A DNA stretch of 64,000 nt from Nocardia flavorosea NBRC 108225 (GCF_001613385.1 NZ_BDCG01000002.1:666312-730311); one strand, 5' to 3'; shown: positions 27,192 through 36,297, counted from the first letter of the stretch. Numbers and translations: made by a program. Notes: generated from the sequence alone by a model not told the origin.

Positions 27192-28789
27192 AGCCCGCTC
27201 GCGGCGGCCCGGTCGCGGCGCAGCTGCGCGCGCTGGATCTTGCCGCTGGGCGTCTTGGGCAGCGCGTCGACGAAATGGATACGCCGGGGGTAGGCGTGGG
27301 CGGCATAGCCGGTCTTGACCCACTGCTGCAACTCGGCGACGAGGTCGTCGGATCCGGCGGTGTCGCGGGCGAGCACGACGAAGGCCTCCACCACCTCCCC
27401 GCGCACCTGGTCGGGCGCGCCGACGACCGCACATTCGTCGACCGCCGGGTGGCGCAGCAGAGTCGATTCGATATCGAACGGGCCGATCCGGTAGCCCGCC
27501 ATGATGATGACGTCGTCGTCGCGGGAGGAGAACCGGATGACGCCGTCGCTGTCGATCGAGGCCAGATCCCCGGTCAGGAAGTAGGCGCCCTCGGCCCGGA
27601 AGCGGTCCGCGCCGACACCACCGACATAGCCGTGGAAGGTCATGAACGGGCTCTCGGCCACGACCACGGCCAGCCGCCCGGACTTTCCGGGCGGGGCAGG
27701 CACGTCGCGGTCCTCGTCGAGCACGGTCATCGTCCAGCCCGGCAGCGCGACCCCCATCGCCCCGCTGCGCACCGGCACCTCGAGTTGCGGGTGGTGCGGG
27801 AAACCGATCGGCATGCCGAGTTCGGTCTGGCCGTAGTGGTCGTGCACCCGCAAGCCGAGTGCTTGCTCGGCCCACTCGTTCACCTCCGGGGTCAGCGGCT
27901 CCCCGGCACTGGACAATCGTTGCAGCGCAAGCCCGGCGGGGATCGTCACGGCCGAGGCGCGCAACCCGCGGTAGACGGTCGGGGCGGCGGCGTAGTCGGT
28001 CACGGCGAGCTCGTGCAGCAAATCCCAGGTGGTCTCGGGCGAGAATCCGCCACGCAGCAGGATCGTCGGCACACCGGCGGCCAGTGGTGCCACGATCGCG
28101 GTGTAGAGACCGTAGGCCCAGCCCGGATCCGCCCCCGACCAGAACGTGCTGTCTGCCCGCACCCCTAGCCCGAATTCGAGGTAGCCCTGCCAGCCCGCGA
28201 CATAGCGGACCGGATGCACCACACCCTTGGGTTTGCCGGTCGTACCGGAGGTGAACATGTGCACCAGCGCACCGTCACCCCCGACCGGCACCGAAGTGAT
28301 CCCCCCGGGGTTCTCCGCTGCCATCCGGGCCTGCAGCCCGTCGGTGGCGTCGGTGCCGGCCACCAGCACCGACCAGGGACCGTCGGGTACCTTGGCCAGC
28401 TGGTCGTCATCAGCCACCACCAGCACCGCCCCGGCGTCGGTGAGCCGGGAACCGATCGCCTCGCTCGCGAAGGCGGTGAACAACGGCGTGTACACCGCGC
28501 CCAGCCGCCAGATACCCAGCACCACCGCGACCAGATCGGCGCTCTTGCCCATCACCGTCGCCACTCGATCACCACGCCCCACCCCGGCCCCGGCCAGCAC
28601 CGCCGCGACCCGCCGCGACGCCTCGCCCAGCTCACCGTAGGTCCAGGTCGTGACCGACCCCGGTCCCTGCGCCACCGTCAACGCCGTACGGCCGGCCGGA
28701 TGGCGATCGCACAGCAGCCACGCCACATCGGCCTGCGGCGCCCCGAACTCGTCGAGCAATCGGCCGACCCGCGCTCCGACTTCGTCCAT
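27188..28789 (-). CDS. Acyl-CoA synthetase (AMP-forming)
   Basis: This 533-residue ANL-superfamily ligase has HMFTSGTTGKPKGVVHP (P-loop), VHDHYGQTELGMP (YGxTE-like), YFLTGDLASIDSDG and RDDDVIIMAGYRIGP (hinge), and C-terminal PKTPSGKIQRAQLRR with the catalytic Lys. The layout is that of acetyl-CoA synthetase-like/medium-chain ligases. ATG 28789 is preceded by AGGAG; a GTG at 28819 would add 10 residues but lies among operator repeats. It is the first gene of a four-gene operon and probably makes the CoA thioester that the hydratase and SDR then process. A TetR gene is divergent. Confidence 0.92.
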   Translation of the reverse strand: MDEVGARVGRLLDEFGAPQADVAWLLCDRHPAGRTALTVAQGPGSVTTWTYGELGEASRRVAAVLAGAGVGRGDRVATVMGKSADLVAVVLGIWRLGAVYTPLFTAFASEAIGSRLTDAGAVLVVADDDQLAKVPDGPWSVLVAGTDATDGLQARMAAENPGGITSVPVGGDGALVHMFTSGTTGKPKGVVHPVRYVAGWQGYLEFGLGVRADSTFWSGADPGWAYGLYTAIVAPLAAGVPTILLRGGFSPETTWDLLHELAVTDYAAAPTVYRGLRASAVTIPAGLALQRLSSAGEPLTPEVNEWAEQALGLRVHDHYGQTELGMPIGFPHHPQLEVPVRSGAMGVALPGWTMTVLDEDRDVPAPPGKSGRLAVVVAESPFMTFHGYVGGVGADRFRAEGAYFLTGDLASIDSDGVIRFSSRDDDVIIMAGYRIGPFDIESTLLRHPAVDECAVVGAPDQVRGEVVEAFVVLARDTAGSDDLVAELQQWVKTGYAAHAYPRRIHFVDALPKTPSGKIQRAQLRRDRAAASGL

Positions 28790-28805
28790 CGACACTCCTA
28801 GATTG

Positions 28806-28843
28806 GGTACTAAACTCACGCATTAAGTACCGAGATAAGTACC
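28806..28843. promoter_or_regulatory. Operator: three GGTACT(T)A half-sites between ligase operon and TetR
   Basis: GGTACTAA (28806-28813), TTAAGTACC (28823-28831) and TAAGTACC (28836-28843) are copies of one half-site, the first inverted relative to the other two. They lie directly upstream of the ligase start and between it and the divergent TetR gene, the normal place for a TetR operator. Confidence 0.55.
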
Positions 28844-28962
28844 AGGCAACCTACCTCACAACCGGAAAGGAGGGAAGAGGGTAAGTCAGAGCACATCTGA
28901 GCACCGGGAACCCGATTCGGGGAGACCGGTGCGGCCGCCCCAGCCGCACCGACGGCGGCCGA

Positions 28963-29613
28963 ATGGAGATGTGTCAAACTCGCCGAATGGCCGCAACCTC
29001 GTCCAGGGACCGAACTCCAGTGAAGACTCCCCGCCGCCGCCGGGTCGACCTCGCCCGCCGCGAGGAACTGCTCGGCAGTATCCAGCGGATCTTCCTCGAT
29101 GAAGGCTTTACCACGGTCACCATCGGAGAACTGGCCGACCGGCTGCACTGCTCACGCGCGACGCTCTACAGCGTGGCCTCCACCAAGGAGCAGCTGGTCG
29201 TGCTGGCAACCAAGGCCTTCTTCCGCTCCTCCGCCGAGGTCATCGAGCGCCGCGTGAGCGAGCACGACGATCCGCGCCGGCGCATCCTGACCTACCTCGA
29301 CGGCGTGGCCGAGGCCATGCGGCGCAACTCGCCGGCCTTCTATGACGACATGGTCGCCTTCGCCCCGACCGCCGAAATCTACGCCCGCAACACCGCACGC
29401 GCGGCCGCACGCGTGCGCGAACTCATCGAGGAGGGCATCACCGCCGGCCAATTCCGGTCCACCGACGGCAACTTCGCCGCTCACCTGGTCGCACTGGCCA
29501 TCGAAGGCGTCCAATCCGGAGTACTGCTCGACCGCACCGGCATGACCGCCGCCGACGCCTTCGCCGAGCTCGGCACCCTGCTGCTCAACGGGCTACTCTC
29601 CCGCCCGGACTGA
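28963..29613 (+). CDS. TetR/AcrR family regulator
   Basis: This regulator has up to 216 residues with a TetR DNA-binding domain (IFLDEGFTTVTIGELADRLHCSRATLYSVASTKEQL), where the usual recognition-helix YYHF-type segment is LYSVASTKE, then an all-helical ligand domain with a Leu-rich end. The start is uncertain: ATG 28963, 28969 and 28987 are all in frame and none has a clear ribosome site. It is divergent from the acyl-CoA synthetase operon and probably represses it through the GGTACT half-sites, responding to an acyl-CoA or acid. Confidence 0.88.
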   Translation: MEMCQTRRMAATSSRDRTPVKTPRRRRVDLARREELLGSIQRIFLDEGFTTVTIGELADRLHCSRATLYSVASTKEQLVVLATKAFFRSSAEVIERRVSEHDDPRRRILTYLDGVAEAMRRNSPAFYDDMVAFAPTAEIYARNTARAAARVRELIEEGITAGQFRSTDGNFAAHLVALAIEGVQSGVLLDRTGMTAADAFAELGTLLLNGLLSRPD

Positions 29614-29708
29614 ACTGACCGCAGCGCGTGGGCCGCCCGGTTCCGTGCCGCAGAGAGCCGTCGTCGTGACCCGCACCGGCCAACGCACTACCGGCTCCGG
29701 AACACCGC

Positions 29709-30299
29709 CTAGGTCGCCATGGCGAGTGCGGCAATGTGTTCGAGAAGTTGTACCAGGACATACTTGGCCGAGTCCCGGTCCCGGGCGTCGCAGAAGACGA
29801 TCGGCGTTCCGGGCGACACGTCGAGCGCCGCCCCGACTTCGTCGGTGTCGTAGTCGTCGGCGTCGTCGAAGCAGTTCACCGCGACAATGAACGGGATCGC
29901 GCGCGACTCGAAGAAGTCGACAGCGGCGAAGCTCGATTCCAGTCGACGGGTGTCGACCAGCACCACGGCTCCCAAGGCGCCCGCGGACAGTTCCTTCCAC
30001 ATGAACCAGAAGCGATCCTGCCCGGGGGTGCCGAACAGATACAGCACCAGTTCCGGACTGATGGTGATGCGCCCGAAGTCCAGCGCCACGGTTGTCGTGG
30101 TCTTGCCTTCGATCCCGCTCAGATCGTCGACCCCGGTGCTCAACTCGGACAGTCGTTCTTCTGTCCGCAGCGGCGCGATTTCGCTGATCGACTTGACCAG
30201 GGTGGTCTTGCCGACGCCGAATCCGCCGGCGATCAGAACCTTCACGGCCTGGAACCCGCCGAGATCGCGCCCCGTGGCGCGGTCAGAGCTTGCGAACAC
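29709..30299 (-). CDS. cvnD: Conservon GTP-binding protein CvnD
   Basis: This small Ras-like ATP/GTP-binding protein of 196 residues has VLIAGGFGVGKTTLVKSISE (P-loop), the switch region TTTTVALDFGRI, LYLFGTPGQDRF (the DxxGQ-like segment is TPGQ) and NCFDDADDY (NKxD equivalent). It is the fourth member of the A-B-C-D conservon found in several copies in actinomycetes, acting as a heterotrimeric G-protein-like membrane signalling module. GTG 30299 was chosen because it overlaps the end of the cvnC frame, as in other conservons; a longer frame exists upstream. Confidence 0.9.
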   Translation of the reverse strand: MFASSDRATGRDLGGFQAVKVLIAGGFGVGKTTLVKSISEIAPLRTEERLSELSTGVDDLSGIEGKTTTTVALDFGRITISPELVLYLFGTPGQDRFWFMWKELSAGALGAVVLVDTRRLESSFAAVDFFESRAIPFIVAVNCFDDADDYDTDEVGAALDVSPGTPIVFCDARDRDSAKYVLVQLLEHIAALAMAT

Positions 30300-30663
30300 C
30301 TTCGAGCACCGCCTGTATGACATCGAGATCGGGGCCGCGATGGTGTTTCGGCGGCGACCGGAAAATGACATGACCTGAATTGATCAGATCGCTGATCAGA
30401 ACCTTGACCGCGGCGACCATGAGATCGAGACGCGCGGCTATTTCGACAATGGATTGCGGTCTGCCGTGGCACATCCGCAGGATCTCCCCGTACTCACGAT
30501 CCCACGACAAGTCGTCGGCACTGGCCTGCACGGTGACCACCAGTGTCAGCAGGTCGAGATTGTGCAGATCGCGTCCCGCTCGGCCCCGAGTCACCGCGAA
30601 CGGCCTGACCAAAGGCCCCGGATCATCGTCGAACGGCGAGAATATGCCGTCGTTTGCGCTCAT
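30283..30663 (-). CDS. cvnC: Conservon DUF742 protein CvnC
   Basis: This 126-residue DUF742 protein has VRPFAVTRGRAGRDLHNLDLLTLV, a winged-helix-like LCHGRPQSIVEIAARLDLMVAAVKVLISDLINSGHV and a short tail. DUF742 proteins bind the sensor kinase and the small GTPase in conservons. The start codon overlaps the roadblock gene stop by 4 bases and its end overlaps CvnD, so A-B-C-D are co-translated. Confidence 0.92.
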   Translation of the reverse strand: MSANDGIFSPFDDDPGPLVRPFAVTRGRAGRDLHNLDLLTLVVTVQASADDLSWDREYGEILRMCHGRPQSIVEIAARLDLMVAAVKVLISDLINSGHVIFRSPPKHHRGPDLDVIQAVLEGVRKL

Positions 30664-31100
30664 GGTGCGTACGACTGTCTGAGCGGCGCCCGCGAAACCC
30701 GGGGCGCGGCGGAGAGATGGTCCCGGACCTGGCCGACGATGACGTTCATTTCATACGCCACCATGCCGAGATCGGCGTCCACGGACGCGAGCAGCGCCAA
30801 GCAGGCCCCGAAGCCGGCCTCGGTCACGACGAGATAGCCGCCTTCCAGCTCGATCACCGTCTGCTGCAACATGCCTTTGCCGAAATGCAAACCCACCCCA
30901 CCGGCCAGGCTGTGCAGTGCCGAGGACATCGCGGCCAACTGCTCGGCGTCCTCACGACCCAGGCCCCGCGATTTGGCCAGGGCCAAACCATCGGCCGACA
31001 GCACCAGCGCACTCTCCGCTTCCGGCAGCCTGTTGACGAGATTGTCCAGTAGCCAGTCCAGCGCCTCCGGCGAGTTCTGCATTCCCAGTTCGCTATTCAT
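30660..31100 (-). CDS. cvnB: Conservon roadblock/LC7 protein CvnB
   Basis: This 146-residue roadblock/LC7 protein has WLLDNLVNRLPEAESALVLSADGLALAKS, AMSSALHSLAGGVGLHFGKG and EGGYLVVTEAGFGACLALLAS. This fold binds small GTPases and often acts as a GTPase-activating or scaffold partner. It is the second gene of the conservon. ATG 31100 overlaps the cvnA stop by 8 bases, which fixes the start; the longer frame upstream only reads through the cvnA 3' end. Confidence 0.93.
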   Translation of the reverse strand: MNSELGMQNSPEALDWLLDNLVNRLPEAESALVLSADGLALAKSRGLGREDAEQLAAMSSALHSLAGGVGLHFGKGMLQQTVIELEGGYLVVTEAGFGACLALLASVDADLGMVAYEMNVIVGQVRDHLSAAPRVSRAPLRQSYAP

Positions 31101-33555
31101 TGTCCGACCGTCCGTTCCACTGCGTGCTGTCTGTTGCTGTCGTTCTCGCACGGCGCGTCCCCTGCTGGAACGACGACATGGCCCGACGAGCCCGGCCGGC
31201 GTCACGGGGCGCTCGGCCCACGTCGCGCGCTTGCGGCGCCGAGTCCTCCGGTCCCCGCGCGAGCGAGAGATCCTGCCGAAGTTGCGGAGCGAGGTTGGCG
31301 TTGCGTTGTCGCTGCGGAAGCGGCCGGCGAGTCCCACGCGCACGCCCCGGGCGGGTGGCGGGTCCGGTATCCGGTGATGCCGGTCTGGTGGACGGCGCGG
31401 CGTTCCAGTGGCTGCCCATGCCCGGCGGGGAGGGCTGCACGGGAGCGGCCGCGATATCCATGCCATCGGTGATGGCAAGATTGTTTGCCGGTAGCGGGCG
31501 TGGGACCAATTCTGTCCGTGGAGCGGGAGTCGGATCCGGCGCCCGATGGGTGTGGGTTTCGCGCGCGAAGCCGGAATCGTCCGCATATCCCGGAGCGGGG
31601 TCGGCGGCCGATTCCATGAGCCCGGACGGAATCAGGACGACAGCCTTGACCCCACCGTAGGCCGATTCCTGCAGGTTCACCGAGAAGGCGTGCCGCTGCG
31701 CCAGCCGGCCGACCACGAACAGGCCGAGGTGCCGCTGCCCGGACAAAGTCATCGCGGCGAAATCCGGTGGATCTCGCAGAAGTTCGTTCAAACGCTCACG
31801 CTCCTCGGGACGAATTCCGAGGCCCTGGTCTTCGACCTCGATCACCGCGCCCCGTCCGACGAGATTGCCGCGAACCGCGACCGGCGCCGCCGGCGGCGAG
31901 AAAGCCGTGGCATTGTCGACCAGTTCCGCCAGGAGGTGGATGAGGTCGGCCACCACGCTGCCGAGAATGCGGACCCGGGGCAGGCGGACCGCGCTCACCC
32001 GGGTGAATTCCTCGGTCTCGGAGATCGCACTGCGCACGATCTCCTCCAGCTCCACCGGCTCACGCCACTTCCGGCCGGGCTGGGCGCCGCCCAGGATCAA
32101 GAGATTCTCCGAGTTCCGACGGGAGCGGGTGGCCAAATGGTCGAGTTTGAAAAGCAATTCGAGATGCTCAGGGTCGCCCTGCTTGTTCTCCGCGACTTCC
32201 AGGAGATCGAGTTGCCGGCGCACGACGACCTGACTGCGATGCGCGATATCGAGGAATACCCGTTTGAATCCGTCCCGAGTCCCCGCTTCGGCCACAGCAG
32301 CGGCTACCGCGGTGCGCTGGGCGATGGCGAAAGCCTCGGCGACCTGGCCGATTTCGTCTCGCCCGCGGTCGACAGGTGCCGTCTCGGCGTCGACGTCGAT
32401 CGTCTCCCCACCGTGGATGCGATCGATGATCGACGGAAGCTTTTCGTACGCGAGATCCAGACTGTTCGTCCGGAGCCGGCGCAGGCGCCGGATCAGCCGA
32501 TTCGCCAGGCCGACGGAGATCGCCACCGCCCCCGCGGAAATCAGCGCGACCACGATTCCGGCGGCAACAGACTGGAAGAACAACCGGTCTGCCGCATCCT
32601 CGGCCAGGTCGAGGGCATAGTTCGTATGGTCGATGAACACATCGAGCAATTGGGTTCGAACCACCTGCTCGGCGGACCGCCAATCCTCGTACGGCACCGG
32701 CAGAACCCCGTTGCCGGTGAGTTCATCCTGCGCGAAGAGCGCCGTACCCCACTCGTTGCTCGACGAAATCTCTTGGAGCCGGCCCCGCTCTGCCGCGGTC
32801 AGCCGGGAGGCCAGCCGGTTGAACTGATCGCGATAGGCGCCGACGACGTGGGCTACTGCTCGCCGCTCGCCAGGTTCCAGCACACCTTGCGCCATACCGG
32901 CTGCGGCCAAGCCAACGGTCCGCGATTGCAGGTCCGCGACCGCCAAAAGATCAGCGGCTGCCAACTCCTCACTGGCAATGGGCGCATCCGGTGCGTTGTG
33001 CGCCGCATTCGCCCGGATACCTGTGGCGACCACGTCCGCCATACCGGTGTAGAAATTGTCGATCTCGGCCGCGTCGCCGCGACCGGACTCGACGGTGCCC
33101 CCTATCGCCGGAAGTCTCGATACCAAAGTGGCGAATCCCGAGAGGGTGTCTTCGATCGCTTCCGAGCCTGCGACCTGAGCGGAGCTCGTGATCTGCTTGA
33201 TCTCCGTCAGAGCGGCGTCCGTCGCAGCGCGATCGGCCGGCAGCGTTGCCGCTGCCCGGCCGTCACCGCCGAGGGTGGCCAGACTGGTTGTCCGCTCGTC
33301 CTGGACGGCGGTGAGGTAACGCACCAGCTGATCGGTGACGGTGCTGCGGTACTCGGACCAGTTCCCGGCAGTCCGCGCTTCGGAACCCAGCAGTGCGACC
33401 ACCGAGATCCCGACGAGTGACAGTGCCACGCTCGGCACCATGACTATCGCGAGCAGCACCGTTCGTATGCTCGCTGTGGAACGGCCCGCGAAGCGACTCA
33501 GGAACCTGGCACGCGGTTTCCCCGCATCGGCTTCGCCGGCCCCACGCGAACTCAT
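31093..33555 (-). CDS. cvnA: Conservon sensor histidine kinase-like protein CvnA
   Basis: This 820-residue protein starts at ATG 33555, with GAGGAG 6 bases upstream. The domain order is: TM helix (about 30-52), a periplasmic NIT-like sensing domain of about 270 residues (YLTAVQDERTTSLATLGGDG; nitrate/nitrite-type), a second TM helix (VAAGIVVALISAGAVAISVG), HAMP-like linker, a helical region with FLDIAHRSQVVVRRQLDLL in place of a classical His-kinase phospho-site, and an ATPase domain (LAELVDNATAFSPP, DQGLGI). The C-terminal 200 residues are Pro/Arg-rich and disordered. It senses an outside signal for the GTPase module. Confidence 0.93.
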   Translation of the reverse strand: MSSRGAGEADAGKPRARFLSRFAGRSTASIRTVLLAIVMVPSVALSLVGISVVALLGSEARTAGNWSEYRSTVTDQLVRYLTAVQDERTTSLATLGGDGRAAATLPADRAATDAALTEIKQITSSAQVAGSEAIEDTLSGFATLVSRLPAIGGTVESGRGDAAEIDNFYTGMADVVATGIRANAAHNAPDAPIASEELAAADLLAVADLQSRTVGLAAAGMAQGVLEPGERRAVAHVVGAYRDQFNRLASRLTAAERGRLQEISSSNEWGTALFAQDELTGNGVLPVPYEDWRSAEQVVRTQLLDVFIDHTNYALDLAEDAADRLFFQSVAAGIVVALISAGAVAISVGLANRLIRRLRRLRTNSLDLAYEKLPSIIDRIHGGETIDVDAETAPVDRGRDEIGQVAEAFAIAQRTAVAAAVAEAGTRDGFKRVFLDIAHRSQVVVRRQLDLLEVAENKQGDPEHLELLFKLDHLATRSRRNSENLLILGGAQPGRKWREPVELEEIVRSAISETEEFTRVSAVRLPRVRILGSVVADLIHLLAELVDNATAFSPPAAPVAVRGNLVGRGAVIEVEDQGLGIRPEERERLNELLRDPPDFAAMTLSGQRHLGLFVVGRLAQRHAFSVNLQESAYGGVKAVVLIPSGLMESAADPAPGYADDSGFARETHTHRAPDPTPAPRTELVPRPLPANNLAITDGMDIAAAPVQPSPPGMGSHWNAAPSTRPASPDTGPATRPGRARGTRRPLPQRQRNANLAPQLRQDLSLARGPEDSAPQARDVGRAPRDAGRARRAMSSFQQGTRRARTTATDSTQWNGRSDNE

Positions 33556-33927
33556 CCGAAACTCCTCGTCAGTGTGAATACCGGAAGTGAGCGCGCCGAA
33601 GTGCTCGCCGAGGCCAGCTGGGCGACCTCGGCGATGTGCATACGAACAGGCAGACCACGATGCGGTAGTGCCGATCTGCACATGGCTACAGCCAGAGGAT
33701 CGACAATCCCGGTACATAGCTCATTCATTAAGCTGTTTGGGAGCGTATCCTCGGCTCACCACACTGTCAACGGATGTAGTAAGCATGTCCAGGGCATTGA
33801 CCACGAGAGTCGAGTATTGGCTTGGGTTCACGCGGTCATCGCAACACTCACAACTCTCGAGCGTGAAGGCGTGGCTGCGCGAGCCGCGCACCGGTGTCGT
33901 GGCGATATCGCCCCGAGCGACTCGCCA
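33556..33927. other. Promoter region of the conservon, otherwise empty
   Basis: These 372 bases hold the cvnA promoter area, with moderately AT-rich sequence around 33715-33790 (ATAGCTCATTCATTAAGC). Open frames crossing it have no recognisable domain or ribosome site. Nothing else is seen. Confidence 0.4.
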
Positions 33928-34257
33928 TCAGAGCAGGGGATGCAGACCACCGATAAGCCGACCGGACAGCACCTGAATCCGCTCGGCGGAGTCGCTGAGC
34001 TCCTTGCCGAGCATGTTGAGCGCGTCGTTGTGCTGGTGTCGCGCGAACGCCTCGTCATCGCGGAAACACTCATAGACGAAGAACTCCCCGGCACCACCAC
34101 GGAGGCGGTGTATCGACCACGCCTCGGTGCCGTCGTCCTTCTCGGCTTCAACGGACATCCGGGTGAGCAGGTCGAACATCGCCTCGCCGCCGCCGAGGCG
34201 CGCGACAACATGCACGCACGCGGCGACAGGGCCTTTCTCGGCGGGTCCAGTACTCAT
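33928..34257 (-). CDS. Putative quinol/antibiotic biosynthesis monooxygenase-like protein (ABM fold)
   Basis: This 109-residue protein has the dimeric alpha-beta barrel (ABM/YgiN) pattern: VAACVHVVARLGGGEAMFDLLTRMSVEAEKDDG, SIHRLRGGAGEFFVYECFRDDEAFARHQ and a final helix/strand. Relatives oxidise quinols or act without cofactor on polyketide-like aromatics. ATG 34257 overlaps the stop of the upstream broken SDR gene by 4 bases, so its expression originally depended on translation of that SDR and may now be reduced. Confidence 0.85.
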   Translation of the reverse strand: MSTGPAEKGPVAACVHVVARLGGGEAMFDLLTRMSVEAEKDDGTEAWSIHRLRGGAGEFFVYECFRDDEAFARHQHNDALNMLGKELSDSAERIQVLSGRLIGGLHPLL

Positions 34258-34690
34258 ACGACTCCTTCGTGAGTGGCGAGCGCGGCCAGGTCGCGCAGAT
34301 CACCGAACGTGAGAACCCGGCCGGTGAACGACGTCGGCTGATCGACGAGCCACCGCACCGCTTCGCCGAACTCCTCCGGCGAAGCGCCGGTTCCGGGCGG
34401 ATCGGCGGTCTCACCGATCATCGCGGCCAGCGCCTCGCTGCGGAGGGCCTCGTCGACCCGCACACAGTTGGCGGCGACGCCGGTGCCGGCGAGCTCGGCG
34501 GCCAGGCCGGTCGTGAACCGCTCGAGCCCGGCCTTGGAGACCGCGTAGACCAACTGGGTGCCGAAGTCGGTGGTGGCGGCAGCAGATCCGATATTGACGA
34601 CCCGGCCCCGCCGCGGACCAGCATGTCCGGCAACAGGATGCGCGTCAGGTCGACGGCGGCATTGAGGTTGACTTCCAACACAAGGTCGGG
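34254..34690 (-). pseudogene. Truncated and frameshifted SDR
   Basis: Only the middle and C-terminal parts of an SDR are present. One frame gives VNLNAAVDLTRILLPDMLVR, then after the G-rich run at 34601-34616 the homologous sequence continues in another frame: GRVVNIGSAAATTDFGTQLV, YAVSKAGLERFTTGLAAELA (Tyr-Lys) to DLAALATHEGVV. The N-terminal cofactor-binding third is missing; directly upstream the same frame runs into a piece of an ABC substrate-binding protein. Gene loss is therefore certain at the 5' side, and a one-base deletion breaks the rest. It overlaps the ABM gene start. Confidence 0.75.
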
Positions 34691-35090
34691 CGCGCACTTG
34701 GCCAACGCATTTCGGTACTGCTCGGTGGCGGGCGACTTGTCGAACCACGGGAACGGTCCGCCGGCCGCGACCGTACCGTCGACAGCCGCGCTCTTCAGCC
34801 AGTCGGAATTGATGGCCGGCGCATTGGTGAGTAGTTCAGGCCGGTAGCCCTGCTGTGCGCACGCGTTCGCGCCCCGGAGTACCACCCGCGCAGGCGCGCC
34901 GATGCCGAGCGCGTCGACGCCGGCGTACTTTGCCGCAAGGCACGGCGCGGTGTAGTCCGGTGCCGTCCCCGAGATCTTGGCACCGTATGTGAACGACATA
35001 CCCGCGAAGTGCCGATCGACTGGTACTACGGCGCCTTTCGGTGCGAGCGGGTCGCCGACTGGGGGCGTGGAGTCCCGGCTCATGACGTCG
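34686..35090 (-). pseudogene. Fragment of an ABC transporter substrate-binding protein
   Basis: Minus-strand frame with FTYGAKISGTAPDYTAPCLA, AKYAGVDALGIGAPARVVLR, GANACAQQGYRPELLTN and PFPWFDKSPATEQYRNALAK, which resembles the second half of branched-chain amino-acid-type (Leu/Ile/Val) periplasmic binding proteins. There is no start, no lipobox N-terminus in frame, and the C-terminal end is replaced after NALAKCAPD by SDR sequence. A Thr/Ala-rich stretch just upstream (35100-35165, another frame) could be its lost signal region. It marks a deletion junction that fused two unrelated genes. Confidence 0.6.
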
Positions 35091-35175
35091 AGCGGCGATA
35101 TTGCGGTCCAGGCGATCGTCCGACGCCGGCGGTAGAGCCCGCGACGGTGGCCGCGAGCTCTCAGTCTCCGCCCTC

Positions 35176-36297
35176 CTACCGCCATCGGGCGAAGAAGGTC
35201 CCGACCTCCTCGGCGAAGTCGGCCGGCTCCTCCCACGCGGCGAAGTGTCCGCCCGACGGCATGTCCGTCCAACGAACGACGCCGAGTCCACGCTCGACCG
35301 CAGATCGCGGGGGCGGTCGGAACAGTTCGTCGGGATAGTTGGCGAACCCCAGGGGGACGGGCGACCGCTCGTCGAACTGCTCCTCCTCCACCACCCCTCG
35401 ATACATCCAGATCGCCGACTGCACACTGTCCGTGGCCACGTAGGTCATGACGTTGGTGATGACTGCATCGAGACCGAACTTCTGCTCCAGCTCCCCGCGA
35501 CCACCCGACCACCGGTGGAGCTTCTCCATGACCCAGCACGCGAAGGCCACGGGCGATGAGGCCAAGGCCAGGCCGATGGTCTGCGGCTCGGTGCTCTGCT
35601 CGCGCATGTAGGCCGACTCGCGCGCCATGATCCGTGCATGGTCCCGCTTCCACGTCCGGTACTCCTCACTGCCGTCGTCGCACGACGCCCCGAAGAGGAT
35701 GTTGACGTGTGCGGCCGCCACAACGTCAGCATGGTCGTGAGCCAGAGCGCGAGTCACCATCGCACCCCAGTCGCCACCCTGAGCCCCGAAGCGCTCATAC
35801 CCGAGAACCTCCGTCATGAGCTCACGCCACATTCCAGCGACCCGTCGGGGACCGATCGGTCGCGGCGGGCGTCCCGAGAAGCCGTAACCGGGCAGGGACG
35901 GCACGACGACGTCATGCCCCCTGGCCACGAGCAGCGGGATGACCTCCAGGAACTCCACCACCGAACCCGGCCACCCGTGGGTCAGGATCAGCGGAAGACC
36001 GCTCCCACCCTCGGCGCGCACATGGTAGAAATGCACGTCGATGCCGCCGACCCGGGCCACGAACTGCGGGTGGGAGTTCAACGCACGTTCGTGCTCACGC
36101 CAGTCGTAACTCGTCAGCCAGTGGTCACGCAACCGCGTGAGAGCTGCGGCATCCGTGCCGTAGCGCCAGTCCGCATCATCGCTGGGTGCGTACCCGATGG
36201 GAGCCGCTGCGATGAGGCGCTCGAGCGCCTCGAGCCTCGCCTGCGGCACATCCACGGCGAATGACCGCACGCCGACGTTCTCGCCCTGCTGCTCCAT
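35176..36297 (-). CDS. Epoxide hydrolase, alpha/beta-hydrolase fold with EHN domain
   Basis: This 373-residue protein has an N-terminal EHN domain (VGVRSFAVDVPQARLEALERL, DWREHERALNSHPQFV) and an alpha/beta-hydrolase core with THGWPGSVVEF (oxyanion HGWP motif), the nucleophile Asp in AQGGDWGAMVTRAL, and the catalytic His in MPSGGHFAAWEEPADFAEEV. It should open an epoxide to a diol, a usual step after P450 or flavin monooxygenase epoxidation. ATG 36297 was selected as the family-like start; the longer frame upstream reads into a separate aldehyde dehydrogenase remnant. It is the only intact gene in this scarred segment. Confidence 0.92.
   Translation of the reverse strand: MEQQGENVGVRSFAVDVPQARLEALERLIAAAPIGYAPSDDADWRYGTDAAALTRLRDHWLTSYDWREHERALNSHPQFVARVGGIDVHFYHVRAEGGSGLPLILTHGWPGSVVEFLEVIPLLVARGHDVVVPSLPGYGFSGRPPRPIGPRRVAGMWRELMTEVLGYERFGAQGGDWGAMVTRALAHDHADVVAAAHVNILFGASCDDGSEEYRTWKRDHARIMARESAYMREQSTEPQTIGLALASSPVAFACWVMEKLHRWSGGRGELEQKFGLDAVITNVMTYVATDSVQSAIWMYRGVVEEEQFDERSPVPLGFANYPDELFRPPPRSAVERGLGVVRWTDMPSGGHFAAWEEPADFAEEVGTFFARWR

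Noticed and set aside
20403..28789. Secondary-metabolite biosynthetic cluster
   Set aside because: There is no PKS, NRPS, terpene cyclase or carrier protein; the enzymes fit degradation and beta-oxidation better, even though an MFS exporter is present.
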